Positions 1 to 7,630 of a stretch of 19,742 bases of DNA are shown here, in pieces; positions within the stretch are counted from its first letter, which is position 1, and each line of letters starts with the position of its first letter. Source of the DNA: Gaoshiqia sp050298035 (GTDB lineage Bacteria; Bacteroidota; Bacteroidia; Bacteroidales; Prolixibacteraceae); NCBI GenBank assembly GCA_050298035.1, contig JBNKTK010000069.1:1-19742 (forward strand). The letters are read 5' to 3'. The position numbers were made by a program, and so were the translations under genes. The notes beneath the pieces were generated by a model. That model was not told the origin of the DNA. It searched no databases and saw only the letters and a program-made list of their open reading frames with translations.

Positions 1-841
1 AACCGAAGGAAACGAAGGCGGACAAGCTTTCCGTGATCTGGAATGGGAAGAAAAAGTATTGAAAATCTGCCAGGAAAGCGGAATTGGCGCCCAGTTTGGC
101 GGTAAATACTTTGTACATGATGTCCGCGTGATCCGTATGCCACGTCATGCGGCTTCGTGCCCGGTAGGTTTGGGTGTTAGCTGTAGTGCCGACCGTAACA
201 TTAAAGGAAAGATAACCGAAGAAGGTATCTTTGTTGAACAACTTGAGAAAAATCCTCGTCGCTACTTGCCGGAACAAGCGCCGGAAATGGTACCGCCGGT
301 TAATATCGATTTGGATCGCCCAATGGCCGAAGTACTGGCCGAGCTGTCAAAATACCCGATCAAAACCCGGTTGAACCTGAGCGGAACTTTGATTGTTGCC
401 CGCGACATTGCACATGCCCGTATCAAACAAATGCTTGACGAAGGAAAACCAATGCCGGAGTACTTCAAAAACCATCCGGTTTACTACGCCGGGCCTGCCA
501 AAACCCCGAAAGGAATGGCTTCAGGTAGCTTTGGCCCTACAACTGCCGGTCGTATGGATTCATACGTTGACTTGTTCCAAAGTTTGGGTGGCTCCATGGT
601 TATGGTGGCAAAAGGGAACCGTTCGAAACAAGTCACTGATGCTTGTCAAAAGCACGGTGGTTTCTATCTTGGCTCGATCGGTGGACCGGCCGCGATTCTT
701 GCTAAAGAAAGCATCAAATCGGTTGAAGTTGTCGATTTTGAAGAGTTGGGCATGGAAGCAGTTCGTAAAATCCGGATTGAAAACTTCCCGGCATTTATTA
801 TTGTTGATGATAAAGGAAACGATTTCTTTGCTCAGCTTTAA
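1..841 (+). CDS. Class I (4Fe-4S) fumarate hydratase, C-terminal part (5' end outside window)
   Basis: Catalyses reversible hydration of fumarate to malate in the cytoplasm, in the TCA cycle or its reductive branch. The reading frame is open from the window edge (first whole codon at 2) and gives 279 residues, about half of a usual single-chain FumA-type enzyme. The TTG at 59 lies inside the gene and is not the start. Seen: the conserved segment RHAASCPVGLGVSCSADRN (nt 140-196), in which one cysteine is a ligand of the iron-sulfur cluster in this family; then the C-terminal substrate domain with ARD (an arginine equivalent to R421 of the Leishmania enzyme), TTAGRMD (nt 539-559) and AKGNRS. 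Counting from the TTAGR arginine places the lysine of AKGN exactly where Leishmania K491 lies. No catalytic residue in the visible part is missing. A strong terminator follows at once, so this is the last gene of its unit. Family assignment is secure; FumA versus FumB is not meaningful here. Confidence 0.96.
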   Translation, partial: TEGNEGGQAFRDLEWEEKVLKICQESGIGAQFGGKYFVHDVRVIRMPRHAASCPVGLGVSCSADRNIKGKITEEGIFVEQLEKNPRRYLPEQAPEMVPPVNIDLDRPMAEVLAELSKYPIKTRLNLSGTLIVARDIAHARIKQMLDEGKPMPEYFKNHPVYYAGPAKTPKGMASGSFGPTTAGRMDSYVDLFQSLGGSMVMVAKGNRSKQVTDACQKHGGFYLGSIGGPAAILAKESIKSVEVVDFEELGMEAVRKIRIENFPAFIIVDDKGNDFFAQL

Positions 842-875
842 TACAGGCTTACTGGTAAAAATATGTGATAATTCA

Positions 876-909
876 GGCATCTCCGGATTTGGGGATGCCT
901 TCTTTTTTT
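876..909 (+). terminator. Rho-independent terminator of the fumarase gene
   Basis: A nine-pair stem (876-884 with 891-899, one G-U pair, extendable by an A-T pair) closes a six-base loop. It is followed by TCTTTTTTT (901-909). It begins 35 bases after the fumarase stop. Confidence 0.85.
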
Positions 910-945
910 GCCCCAATAAGGTGGTTACGCCTGCGGTGAGTCGTT

Positions 946-976
946 TTTGTGTAGAATGACAATTGTGTTACCTTTG
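946..976 (+). promoter_or_regulatory. Bacteroidota-type promoter P1 for the lipoprotein gene
   Basis: TTTG at 946-949, a 19-base spacer, then TACCTTTG at 969-976. This fits the known Bacteroidota sigma consensus (TTTG at -33, TAnnTTTG at -7) in both boxes and in spacing. The start of transcription would be near 980, leaving a leader of about 155 bases before the ATG at 1137. Confidence 0.65.
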
Positions 977-1016
977 AGCCTTCCGTTTATAGACAGAGAG
1001 ATTGCCAACGGCAGAT

Positions 1017-1046
1017 TTTGTTCCATATCCCTTTAAAATAATTTTG
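1017..1046 (+). promoter_or_regulatory. Second Bacteroidota-type promoter P2 for the lipoprotein gene
   Basis: TTTG at 1017-1020, an 18-base spacer, then TAATTTTG at 1039-1046. Both boxes match the consensus. Transcription would begin near 1050, giving a leader of about 85 bases. The rest of 910-1136 shows no convincing reading frame or recognised riboswitch. Confidence 0.55.
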
Positions 1047-1136
1047 GAATAGGTTGTGCAAACAGACGAAAACTGTTAGCCTGGAGCTTTCCTGTCGTTA
1101 TAAAAATGATTGTAGAAAACAGAAAGTAGGAGACGT

Positions 1137-2024
1137 ATGAAAAACAGGTCATATTTATTTTTAGTAGTTCTGATGACTTTGCTTGCGGGCTGCGGTTCAT
1201 CAAAATTGGTTGTTTCACATTACGAGAATGCTGTAAAAGCCGAAACTGAAGGAAATTATGCAGCCGCCGTTGAGGCCTGGGATCAGTATTTCAATTCACA
1301 GATGAGCTCAAACATGGAGATTGCTCCGGCAAATTACGCACAGGCCGGGAAGGTTGCTTTTAAAGCCGGCCGGTTCGATTTGGCGGAAAGCTGGTTGGGA
1401 GCAGCCGAAAGTGCCAATTATACCGATCAGGAAATTTACTTTGATTTGGCCCGGATTTACCGTGATAAAGATAACCTAAGCAAAGAATTGCTGGCTTTGG
1501 AATCTTGTCATAAAAGCTTTCCTGACCCATCTGATGAAACCGGTATGAATACCCGGTTATTTGATATTTATTCACAGGCAGGCAATGTTGGAAAGGCTCA
1601 GGAGTTTTGGCCTTTAATGAAAGTGGAAAGTCACCGGGAGGAAAAATACCTGGATCATTATTTCTCCATTCAACAAAAACTGAAGAACTCAGAATTGGCT
1701 GATTCCGTTGCTCTTGAATTGGTCAAAATCAATCCGAAACATGTTGATGCTTTGGAATGGCTTGGAAAAAAATATTACAATGAAGCTGAAGAGCACTATC
1801 AGCGGGAAATGAAAGCCTACGAAAAGAAAAAAACGCACTTGCAGTATCAATACTTGCTGACAGAGTTAAAAAAGGTAACTACCGAATTTAAAAAATCGCT
1901 GGAGTATTTCGATGTTCTTTGGGAAATGGATCAAAATCAGCATTACGCATCCTACCTGGTCAATATTTACACCCGGCTCGATAATGCCGACAAGGCCAAT
2001 TATTACCGGAAGTTTATAAAGTAG
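1137..2024 (+). CDS. TPR-like repeat lipoprotein, function unknown
   Basis: A 295-residue protein that I cannot assign to a named family. The N-terminus is a lipoprotein signal: MKNR, a hydrophobic stretch (residues 6-17) and the lipobox LAGC with Cys19 as the lipidated residue. The residues after Cys19 are GSSK, not the acidic export signal described for surface lipoproteins in this phylum, so an inward-facing anchor is more likely. The mature part is helical, with repeats typical of tetratricopeptide helices (for example ENAVKAETEGNYAAAVEAW and FKAGRFDLAESWL), a lysine/glutamate-rich probable coiled section around residues 220-255, and a final repeat near 265-290. This suggests a periplasmic protein-protein scaffold. 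The start is supported by AGGAGA at 1128-1133, close to the ATG. It stands alone between two terminators, with two promoter matches upstream. TPR content is inferred by eye from helix pattern. Confidence 0.8.
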   Translation: MKNRSYLFLVVLMTLLAGCGSSKLVVSHYENAVKAETEGNYAAAVEAWDQYFNSQMSSNMEIAPANYAQAGKVAFKAGRFDLAESWLGAAESANYTDQEIYFDLARIYRDKDNLSKELLALESCHKSFPDPSDETGMNTRLFDIYSQAGNVGKAQEFWPLMKVESHREEKYLDHYFSIQQKLKNSELADSVALELVKINPKHVDALEWLGKKYYNEAEEHYQREMKAYEKKKTHLQYQYLLTELKKVTTEFKKSLEYFDVLWEMDQNQHYASYLVNIYTRLDNADKANYYRKFIK

Positions 2025-2081
2025 TATTGGTTAATTTTTGAGTTGGATGTCAGGTGTTTTAACCGGTTAGTTCCATCGCGA

Positions 2082-2124
2082 AAAATAAATGAGGGATATC
2101 GAAATGTATCCTTCATTTATTTTT
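2082..2124. terminator. Bidirectional terminator between the lipoprotein gene and arcB
   Basis: A 17-pair stem (2082-2098 with 2107-2123, one G-U or mismatch pair) with an eight-base loop. Both arms end in A/T tracts, so the transcript reads a U-rich tail in either direction. It lies between two genes that converge, 57 bases after the plus-strand stop and 21 bases from the minus-strand stop. Confidence 0.8.
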
Positions 2125-2144
2125 ATGATTTAAGAATGTGATGA

Positions 2145-3143
2145 TTAGGTCAGTGTTGCAACCATGACGGCCTTGATAGTGTGCACTCTGTTCTCGGCTT
2201 CATCAAAAACAACCGATGCTTTGCTTTCAAAAACCTCGTCGGTAACTTCAAGGGCATTCATTCCAAATTTTGTGAATATTTCTTTCCCAACTTTGGTCTC
2301 GAGGTTATGAAATGCCGGTAGGCAATGCATAAACTTTACATTCGGGTTTCCGGTAAGTTCCATCGTGTACATATTCACCTGGTAGGGCTTTAACAACTCA
2401 ATTCTTTCTGCCCAAACACTTTCAGGTTCGCCCATCGACACCCAAACATCGGTGTACAGGTATTCGCAACCTTTAACTGCTTCTGCCACATTATCGGTGA
2501 TTGTTATTTTTGCCCCGGTTTCGCTGGCAATTTTCATGCAGGTATTCACCAGTTTTGTATCTGGTTGATAGCCTTTTGGTGCTGCAATCCGGAAGTCCAT
2601 TCCCATTTTGGCGGCGCCAACCATCAGCGAATTTCCCATATTGTAGCGGGCATCACCCAGGTAGCAAAATGAAATCTCAGAAAGGGGGTGTAATGAGTGC
2701 TCTTTCATCGTGAGCAAATCAGCCAGAACCTGGGTCGGATGAAATTCATTTGTCAGTCCATTCCAAACAGGTACACCGGCGTATTGGGCCAACTCTTCCA
2801 CGATTTCCTGTCCAAACCCGCGGTATTCAATTGCGTCGTACATTCGTCCAAGCACACGTGCGGTGTCTTTCATCGATTCTTTGTGCCCGATTTGTGTGCC
2901 CGACGGACCAAGATAGGAAACGTGGGCGCCCTCGTCGAAATCGGCGACTTCAAATGCACAACGTGTTCGGGTGGAGGTTTTTTCGAAAATGAGGGCAATA
3001 TTCTTTCCTTTTAAAAGATGTTGTTCCAGCCCGTCTTTTTTCGCTTCTTTCAAATTAGTTGCCAGTTCAAGCAAATAGTGAATTTCCTCCGGTGAAAAAT
3101 CCAGCAACTTCAGAAAATGTCTGTTTCTCAAATTGATTTCCAT
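2145..3143 (-). CDS. arcB: Ornithine carbamoyltransferase, probably catabolic (ArcB type)
   Basis: Transfers the carbamoyl group between carbamoyl phosphate/ornithine and citrulline/phosphate in the cytoplasm. The protein has 332 residues, the usual length. Seen: the carbamoyl-phosphate loop STRTR (57-61), the HPTQ motif (135-138), the ornithine-side DVWVSMG loop (232-238) and the HCLP motif (273-276). The DVWVSMG loop marks ornithine specificity and argues against aspartate, putrescine or knotted N-acyl-ornithine enzymes. Overall similarity is to the long E. coli ArgF/ArgI type. The gene starts 13 bases after the stop of arcC, so the two are almost certainly co-transcribed. That pairing suggests breakdown of citrulline to ornithine with ATP made by carbamate kinase; this direction is inference, and the gene could equally be named argF. 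Many Bacteroidota make arginine through N-succinyl- or N-acetylornithine carbamoyltransferase, which would free this enzyme for catabolism. Confidence 0.95.
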   Translation of the reverse strand: MEINLRNRHFLKLLDFSPEEIHYLLELATNLKEAKKDGLEQHLLKGKNIALIFEKTSTRTRCAFEVADFDEGAHVSYLGPSGTQIGHKESMKDTARVLGRMYDAIEYRGFGQEIVEELAQYAGVPVWNGLTNEFHPTQVLADLLTMKEHSLHPLSEISFCYLGDARYNMGNSLMVGAAKMGMDFRIAAPKGYQPDTKLVNTCMKIASETGAKITITDNVAEAVKGCEYLYTDVWVSMGEPESVWAERIELLKPYQVNMYTMELTGNPNVKFMHCLPAFHNLETKVGKEIFTKFGMNALEVTDEVFESKASVVFDEAENRVHTIKAVMVATLT

Positions 3144-3156
3144 ATTGATTTGTTTT

Positions 3157-4113
3157 TCAAGATTCGTAATGCAGGGTAATTTTGGAGCCGTATGACTTGT
3201 CTTCCAGTTTTTTAGCCTCGGTAATCACACTTTTCTCCCCACCTTTTTCTATAAAACGCAAGCAGGCTCTGATTTTTGGGGCCATGCTCCCTTCTCCAAA
3301 AGTACCTTTTTCGAGGTACATTTTAGTGTCGGCATAGTCTAAAAATTCGAGTTTTTCCTGTGTCGGCAGCCCGTAATCTTTATAAATAAAAGGAACATCG
3401 GTAAGGATATAAAACTCGTTAGCACCAATTTCGGATGCAAGCAGGGAAGAGGTCATGTCCTTGTCGATCACGGCATCAACCGTTCGCAGGTCATTGTTTT
3501 GGTCGTAATAAACCGGAATTCCGCCACCGCCGGCAGTAATGACGATATTGCCTGCCCTTGCGAGCGTTTCGATGACATCCTTATTCAAAATATCAATAGG
3601 AACAGGTGAAGGAACCACTCTGCGCCAGCCATCTTCATGTTTGATTGATGGTTTAAACAGCCAACCTTTGGTGTTTTGTAATACTTCGGCCTCGGCTTTG
3701 CTGTATATTTTCCCGATCCGTTTTGATGGATTATTAAAAGCCGGGTCGACCGGGTCAACGGTGACCATACTGATCATTGAAATGATGTGTTTTCGGATGC
3801 CGTGCTTGTTGAGCACATTGCGCAGCATGCGTTCAATCATAAAGCCTATACCGCCTTGCGAGTCGGCAACACAGATGTCCAGAGGCATGGGGGCAATGCG
3901 GTAAAGTTGTTCTCCTGCATCGTTTCGCATCAGTATATTACCAACCTGGGGCCCGTTTCCATGGGTGATAACCAGGTTGTACCCGTTTTTGATCAGGTGT
4001 ATCAGGTTTTCAAGGGTTTCGGTCGTATTGGCTTCCTGCTGTTCAATCGTTCCAACTTCGTTGCCACGCAGTAACGCATTTCCCCCAAGTGCAATAACGG
4101 CTAACTTTTTCAT
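3157..4113 (-). CDS. arcC: Carbamate kinase
   Basis: Makes ATP from carbamoyl phosphate and ADP, releasing carbamate that decays to CO2 and ammonia; cytoplasmic. The protein has 318 residues, the usual length for the amino-acid-kinase fold. Seen: ALGGNAL (8-14), HGNGPQVG (51-58), GGGGIP (195-200), DKD (217-219) and GSMAPK (275-280), which are the nucleotide and carbamoyl-phosphate sites of the family, all intact. It is the first gene of a two-gene minus-strand unit with arcB. It is probably transcribed from the TATGTTTG box 24 bases upstream, where an inverted repeat overlaps the predicted start. Arginine deiminase (arcA) and an antiporter (arcD) are not adjacent: upstream lies divergent ftsK, downstream the unit ends at a terminator. 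Citrulline or carbamoyl phosphate must therefore come from enzymes coded elsewhere. Confidence 0.96.
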   Translation of the reverse strand: MKKLAVIALGGNALLRGNEVGTIEQQEANTTETLENLIHLIKNGYNLVITHGNGPQVGNILMRNDAGEQLYRIAPMPLDICVADSQGGIGFMIERMLRNVLNKHGIRKHIISMISMVTVDPVDPAFNNPSKRIGKIYSKAEAEVLQNTKGWLFKPSIKHEDGWRRVVPSPVPIDILNKDVIETLARAGNIVITAGGGGIPVYYDQNNDLRTVDAVIDKDMTSSLLASEIGANEFYILTDVPFIYKDYGLPTQEKLEFLDYADTKMYLEKGTFGEGSMAPKIRACLRFIEKGGEKSVITEAKKLEDKSYGSKITLHYES

Positions 4114-4124
4114 TGCAAAATGAA

Positions 4125-4139
4125 TTGTGTACTACACAA
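4125..4139. repeat. Perfect 7-base inverted repeat at the arcC promoter (operator candidate)
   Basis: TTGTGTA (4125-4131), one centre base, TACACAA (4133-4139). It sits between the arcC start codon and its -7 box, overlapping the box by three bases and covering the predicted transcription start. A repressor bound there would block transcription. It does not match the ArgR box. No binding protein can be named from the sequence. Confidence 0.4.
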
Positions 4140-4163
4140 ACATAAATAAATTGATGAACCAAA
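4137..4163 (-). promoter_or_regulatory. Probable arcC-arcB promoter
   Basis: On the minus strand, TATGTTTG (4144-4137) matches the -7 consensus exactly. A TTTG (4163-4160) lies 15 bases upstream, shorter than the usual 17-23. Transcription would start near 4132, about 20 bases before the arcC ATG. Confidence 0.5.
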
Positions 4164-4435
4164 AGATTGAATTTTGACATCTATCCGGGATTGGATGAAT
4201 GCTATAAAACACTGATTTATGGTGTTTTTTATGATTTGTTGACTGACTTGATTGTAACCCGATAAATTGTGATGTATATCGGTTCGTTTAGTTTGGGAAT
4301 GAAAAAAATACAACTTTTATAAAATGGATTTTGGCTGGTGTTCAATTTGTTTTTAATAGATGAAAGTTGATAATTCGTTTTATTTTTATCTTTTTTAGAT
4401 ATTGATCTAGGCAAGATATCCTGTACAAAATTCGT

Positions 4436-4443
4436 TAACTTTG
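4436..4443 (+). promoter_or_regulatory. -7 promoter element for ftsK-lolA
   Basis: TAACTTTG matches the Bacteroidota -7 consensus and lies 22 bases before the ftsK ATG, giving a leader of about 18 bases. I see no clear TTTG at the expected -33 position. Confidence 0.45.
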
Positions 4444-4465
4444 CAATCGAATTTTACAAAAACTC

Positions 4466-6898
4466 ATGGCAAAAAAGACTAAAACCAAAAAGTCGTCCTC
4501 AAATTCAGGACTGTTTCGCAGTCTGAAATCCTTTTTTACAGGTGATAAATTCAAATATACAATCGGGCTTTTCCTGTTTGTTTTTGGCTTGTACCTGTTA
4601 ATCGCATTTGTGTCGTTTATTTTTTATGGTCATGCCGATCACAGCAAACTCGACCTTTCCTGGCGCGAACTGATAAAAAATGCGGATATTAAGGTTCACA
4701 ACAAAGCCGGGAAAACCGGTGCTTTTTTAAGCGAAGTGGTTATTAACCGTGGGTTTGGTCTGTCTTCATTCCTTTTTATATACATGCTGGTCATTACTGC
4801 ATTTCAGTTTTGGGGAAAGCCCCTGGTGAAATATACCCGTGCTATGACCTTCTCGATTATCCTTGTTTTTTGGATCTCAATCTTTGCAGGTCTGTTGTTG
4901 TCAGGACTAAATGATAATGGGTTTTTGTACCTGGGAGGTGAGAATGGTTTCTACCTGGCGGGATGGTTAAGTTCAATGTTTGGAAATGTTGGAACCTTCT
5001 TTATCCTTGTTTGCGGCTTATTTTTGATCATTTTGTTTGGCATAGATAACTTTATTCCCTGGCTGAAGAAAATTTTTGGACGTCTTTCAAAAGAGAAAGC
5101 TGTTATTGCCGGTACCGGTGAAGTTGTTTCGGGAGATTCTGGAGCAGTAATTCAGGAAGATACGATCTCAAAGGTGATAAATGAAGATGACCTGATTGAA
5201 ACTATTTTTGACCCGGATAGTGATGACGAAGTGGAGATTGATGAAAAACTGGATGTTGCCGGTGTTCAGGCACATGTGGCAGAAAAAATGTCAACCAACG
5301 AGCCTGAGCCTGAAGAAGATGGTGATGACCTGGAAATGACTGTCGAAAAGATTGAGGAAGAAACAGATGAAGATTATGAGCCGGGAGAGAGTACGGAGGC
5401 CTATGACCCGACCCTGGATTTGTCGAACTATAAATTTCCGGCAATCGAGTTGCTTGATGATCATCCATCGGGAAATGCTGAAGTGAGCAATGAAGAGTTG
5501 CTGTCGAATAAAAACAAAATTGTTGAAACATTACGTCATTATAAGATCGAGATTACCAAAATACGGGCAACAATTGGGCCTACCATCACGCTTTACGAGA
5601 TTGTGCCTGCTCCGGGCATCCGAATTGCAAAGATCAAAAACCTGGAAGACGATATTGCTCTAAGCCTTGCAGCATTGGGTATTCGCATTATTGCACCAAT
5701 TCCGGGGCGTGGTACTATTGGTATTGAGGTGCCGAACCAACAACCCGAGGTTGTCTCTATGCGCTCGATCGTTGCTTCAAAAAAATTCCAGGAAAGTACT
5801 GCTGATCTTCCGGTCGTTCTGGGTAAAACCATTTCTAACGAGACTTTTCTGATTGATCTGGCAAAAATGCCCCATATCCTGGTGGCCGGTGCTACAGGAC
5901 AAGGTAAGTCTGTTGGATTGAATGCGATCATTACATCCTTGCTTTACAAAAAGCACCCTTCGCAATTGAAATTGGTTATGATTGATCCGAAAAAGGTGGA
6001 GTTGAGTTTGTATTCAACCATTGAGAAACATTTTCTGGCCAAACTTCCCGATGATGAAGAACCGATAATTACCGACATTCAAAAGGTAAAATATACTTTG
6101 AATTCGCTGAACCTTGAAATGGATATGCGCTACGATTTACTGAAGAAAGCGCATGCCCGTAATATCAAGGAGTATAATGCCAAGTTTGTTGGCCGCCGGT
6201 TGAACCCGGAAAAGGGACATCGGTATTTACCATACATTGTTGTAATAATAGACGAATTCGCCGACTTAATTATGACTGCCGGTAAAGAAATCGAACTGCC
6301 GATTGCCCGTATTGCCCAGTTGGCACGTGCAGTGGGTATTCACATGATTATTGCCACCCAACGACCTTCAACAAATATTATTACCGGTGTAATTAAAGCA
6401 AACTTCCCGACCCGTATTGCTTTTAAAGTGGCATCGATGATTGACTCGCGAACAATTCTTGATACGCCTGGCGCTAACCAGCTGATCGGGAAGGGGGATA
6501 TGTTGATTGCAATGGGGAGTAGCATGACACGTTTGCAATGTGCCTTTGTTGATACACCTGAGGTTGAAAGGATTTGCGAGCATATTGCTGAACAGCAAGG
6601 TTACCCGACAGCCTTTATGCTTCCGGAATATGTTGGGGAGTCGGATGGCGGCCCTATGGACACAGACCTGAATAACCGGGATGAGTTGTTTGATGAGGCC
6701 GCCCGCGTTGTCGTGATGAACCAGATGGGATCGACATCAATGATCCAGCGTAAGTTTTCGATTGGTTACAACCGTGCCGGACGGATCATGGATCAGTTGG
6801 AGGCAGCAGGGATCGTTGGCCCAAGCGAGGGAAGCAAGGCACGACAAGTGATGATACAGGATGAATATTCTTTGGAACAATTATTGAATAGTTTGTAA
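4466..6898 (+). CDS. ftsK: DNA translocase FtsK
   Basis: Septum-anchored, ATP-driven DNA pump that clears the chromosome terminus during division and activates XerCD recombination at dif. The protein has 810 residues, typical for this phylum. Seen: a basic N-terminus, four membrane segments (about 31-54, 97-116, 126-147, 165-193), an acidic glutamate/aspartate-rich linker (about 215-330), then the RecA-like motor with Walker A GATGQGKS (475-482) and Walker B VVIIDEFADL with D596 and E597. The final 72 residues (from about 739) are the winged-helix gamma domain, with the conserved segment MIQRKFSIGYNRAGRIMDQL that reads oriented DNA signals and contacts XerD. All parts are intact. The ATG follows a -7 box closely, and no better start is seen upstream. 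lolA follows after 15 bases, so the two are co-transcribed. XerD, its partner, is encoded about 3 kb downstream. Confidence 0.97.
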   Translation: MAKKTKTKKSSSNSGLFRSLKSFFTGDKFKYTIGLFLFVFGLYLLIAFVSFIFYGHADHSKLDLSWRELIKNADIKVHNKAGKTGAFLSEVVINRGFGLSSFLFIYMLVITAFQFWGKPLVKYTRAMTFSIILVFWISIFAGLLLSGLNDNGFLYLGGENGFYLAGWLSSMFGNVGTFFILVCGLFLIILFGIDNFIPWLKKIFGRLSKEKAVIAGTGEVVSGDSGAVIQEDTISKVINEDDLIETIFDPDSDDEVEIDEKLDVAGVQAHVAEKMSTNEPEPEEDGDDLEMTVEKIEEETDEDYEPGESTEAYDPTLDLSNYKFPAIELLDDHPSGNAEVSNEELLSNKNKIVETLRHYKIEITKIRATIGPTITLYEIVPAPGIRIAKIKNLEDDIALSLAALGIRIIAPIPGRGTIGIEVPNQQPEVVSMRSIVASKKFQESTADLPVVLGKTISNETFLIDLAKMPHILVAGATGQGKSVGLNAIITSLLYKKHPSQLKLVMIDPKKVELSLYSTIEKHFLAKLPDDEEPIITDIQKVKYTLNSLNLEMDMRYDLLKKAHARNIKEYNAKFVGRRLNPEKGHRYLPYIVVIIDEFADLIMTAGKEIELPIARIAQLARAVGIHMIIATQRPSTNIITGVIKANFPTRIAFKVASMIDSRTILDTPGANQLIGKGDMLIAMGSSMTRLQCAFVDTPEVERICEHIAEQQGYPTAFMLPEYVGESDGGPMDTDLNNRDELFDEAARVVVMNQMGSTSMIQRKFSIGYNRAGRIMDQLEAAGIVGPSEGSKARQVMIQDEYSLEQLLNSL

Positions 6899-6913
6899 AA
6901 AAATAATCAGAAA

Positions 6914-7564
6914 ATGAAAAAACTACTTTTTATTGCATTCTTTGCTTTTTCGGGTATTATGGGATTTGCGCAGCAGGATCAAAAGGCAAAATCAATCCTT
7001 GAAAATGTTACAAAAACAACACAATCTTATATCACCATCCAGGCTTCGTTTGATTATGTGATGGAAAACAAAGAGGAAGGCATTCACGAGGAAAACAAAG
7101 GGAACATACTAATGAAAGGCGATAAGTACCAGCTCAAATTGCCTATTCTCGGGCTCGAGGTGTTTTGTGATGGTAATAGTGTTTGGACTTATATGAAAGA
7201 TGCCAATGAGGTCAGTGTCTCAGAGTTGGATGAAGAATCTGGTGAAATGATGAACCCGTCTAAGCTATTTACCATTTATGAAAATGGGTTTAGTTACAAG
7301 TTTGTGGAAGAAAAAACCGTTGAAGGGGTGGGGGTTTATATTATTGATTTGTTCCCTGAAACTGATGCTATTGAATATTCAAAAATTAGGATACAGGTTG
7401 ACAAGCAAAAAATGTTGATTAAAAAAGCCGAAATGATCGGAAAAGAAGGAAACAACTATATTGTAAAAGTGAATGACTTAAAAACAAATGTGACAGCAGA
7501 TGAGAAGTCGTTTGTCTTTGATTCTGCAAAATATCCGGGCGTAGAGGTTATTGATTTGAGATAA
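6914..7564 (+). CDS. lolA: LolA-family outer-membrane lipoprotein carrier protein
   Basis: Periplasmic chaperone that carries lipoproteins from the inner to the outer membrane. The protein has 216 residues. It begins with a cleavable signal peptide: MKK, a hydrophobic core (residues 4-17) and a likely cut after Ala19 (GFA before QQ). The mature part fits the LolA/LolB-like beta fold: an early helix (KAKSILENVTKTTQSYITIQASF), then alternating strands including NILMKGDKYQLKLP and GNSVWTYMKDANEVSVSEL. It starts 15 bases after ftsK and shares its transcript, ending at a bidirectional terminator. The ftsK-lolA order also occurs in E. coli, which supports the name; sequence alone would support only LolA-like. 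No lolB is visible here. Confidence 0.88.
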   Translation: MKKLLFIAFFAFSGIMGFAQQDQKAKSILENVTKTTQSYITIQASFDYVMENKEEGIHEENKGNILMKGDKYQLKLPILGLEVFCDGNSVWTYMKDANEVSVSELDEESGEMMNPSKLFTIYENGFSYKFVEEKTVEGVGVYIIDLFPETDAIEYSKIRIQVDKQKMLIKKAEMIGKEGNNYIVKVNDLKTNVTADEKSFVFDSAKYPGVEVIDLR

Positions 7565-7583
7565 TTTCCGAGATGAAACCATA

Positions 7584-7612
7584 AAAAAAGGAGCCTGTCT
7601 GGCTCCTTTTTT
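7584..7612. terminator. Bidirectional terminator between lolA and pyk
   Basis: A six-A run plus GGAGCC (7584-7595) pairs with GGCTCC plus a six-T run (7601-7612) around a five-base loop. The flanking A and T runs make it work in both directions. It lies 20 bases after the lolA stop and 18 bases from the pyk stop, so both units end here. Confidence 0.88.
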
Positions 7613-7630
7613 CGTTATTGTATTGTTGTT

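Larger units (their letters stand above)
4114..4465. other. 352-base divergent intergenic region between arcC and ftsK
   Basis: AT-rich spacer between two divergent genes. It holds a -7-like box for each side (4137-4144 minus, 4436-4443 plus) and an inverted repeat at 4125-4139. The middle (about 4165-4400) shows only a weak A/T hairpin (4206-4228). Short minus-strand open frames there have no start signal or coding character, and I do not call them genes. Confidence 0.6.

Noticed and set aside
393..959. A 188-codon plus-strand frame overlapping fumarase
   Set aside because: It is the alternative frame of a strongly conserved enzyme gene and runs through the fumarase terminator.
4125..4139. 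The arcC inverted repeat as an ArgR (arginine repressor) box
   Set aside because: ArgR boxes have TGAAT-type arms with A/T centres; the arms here are TTGTGTA/TACACAA.
4206..4228. AAAACAC/GTGTTTT hairpin followed by T-rich sequence
   Set aside because: The stem is A/T-rich and weak, no gene ends into it on the plus strand, and A/T-rich spacer of this kind yields such pairs by chance.
4110..4414. Two short minus-strand open frames in the arcC/ftsK spacer
   Set aside because: They overlap each other in different frames, are A/T-driven with low-complexity residues, have no promoter or ribosome-site support, and one runs into the arcC start.
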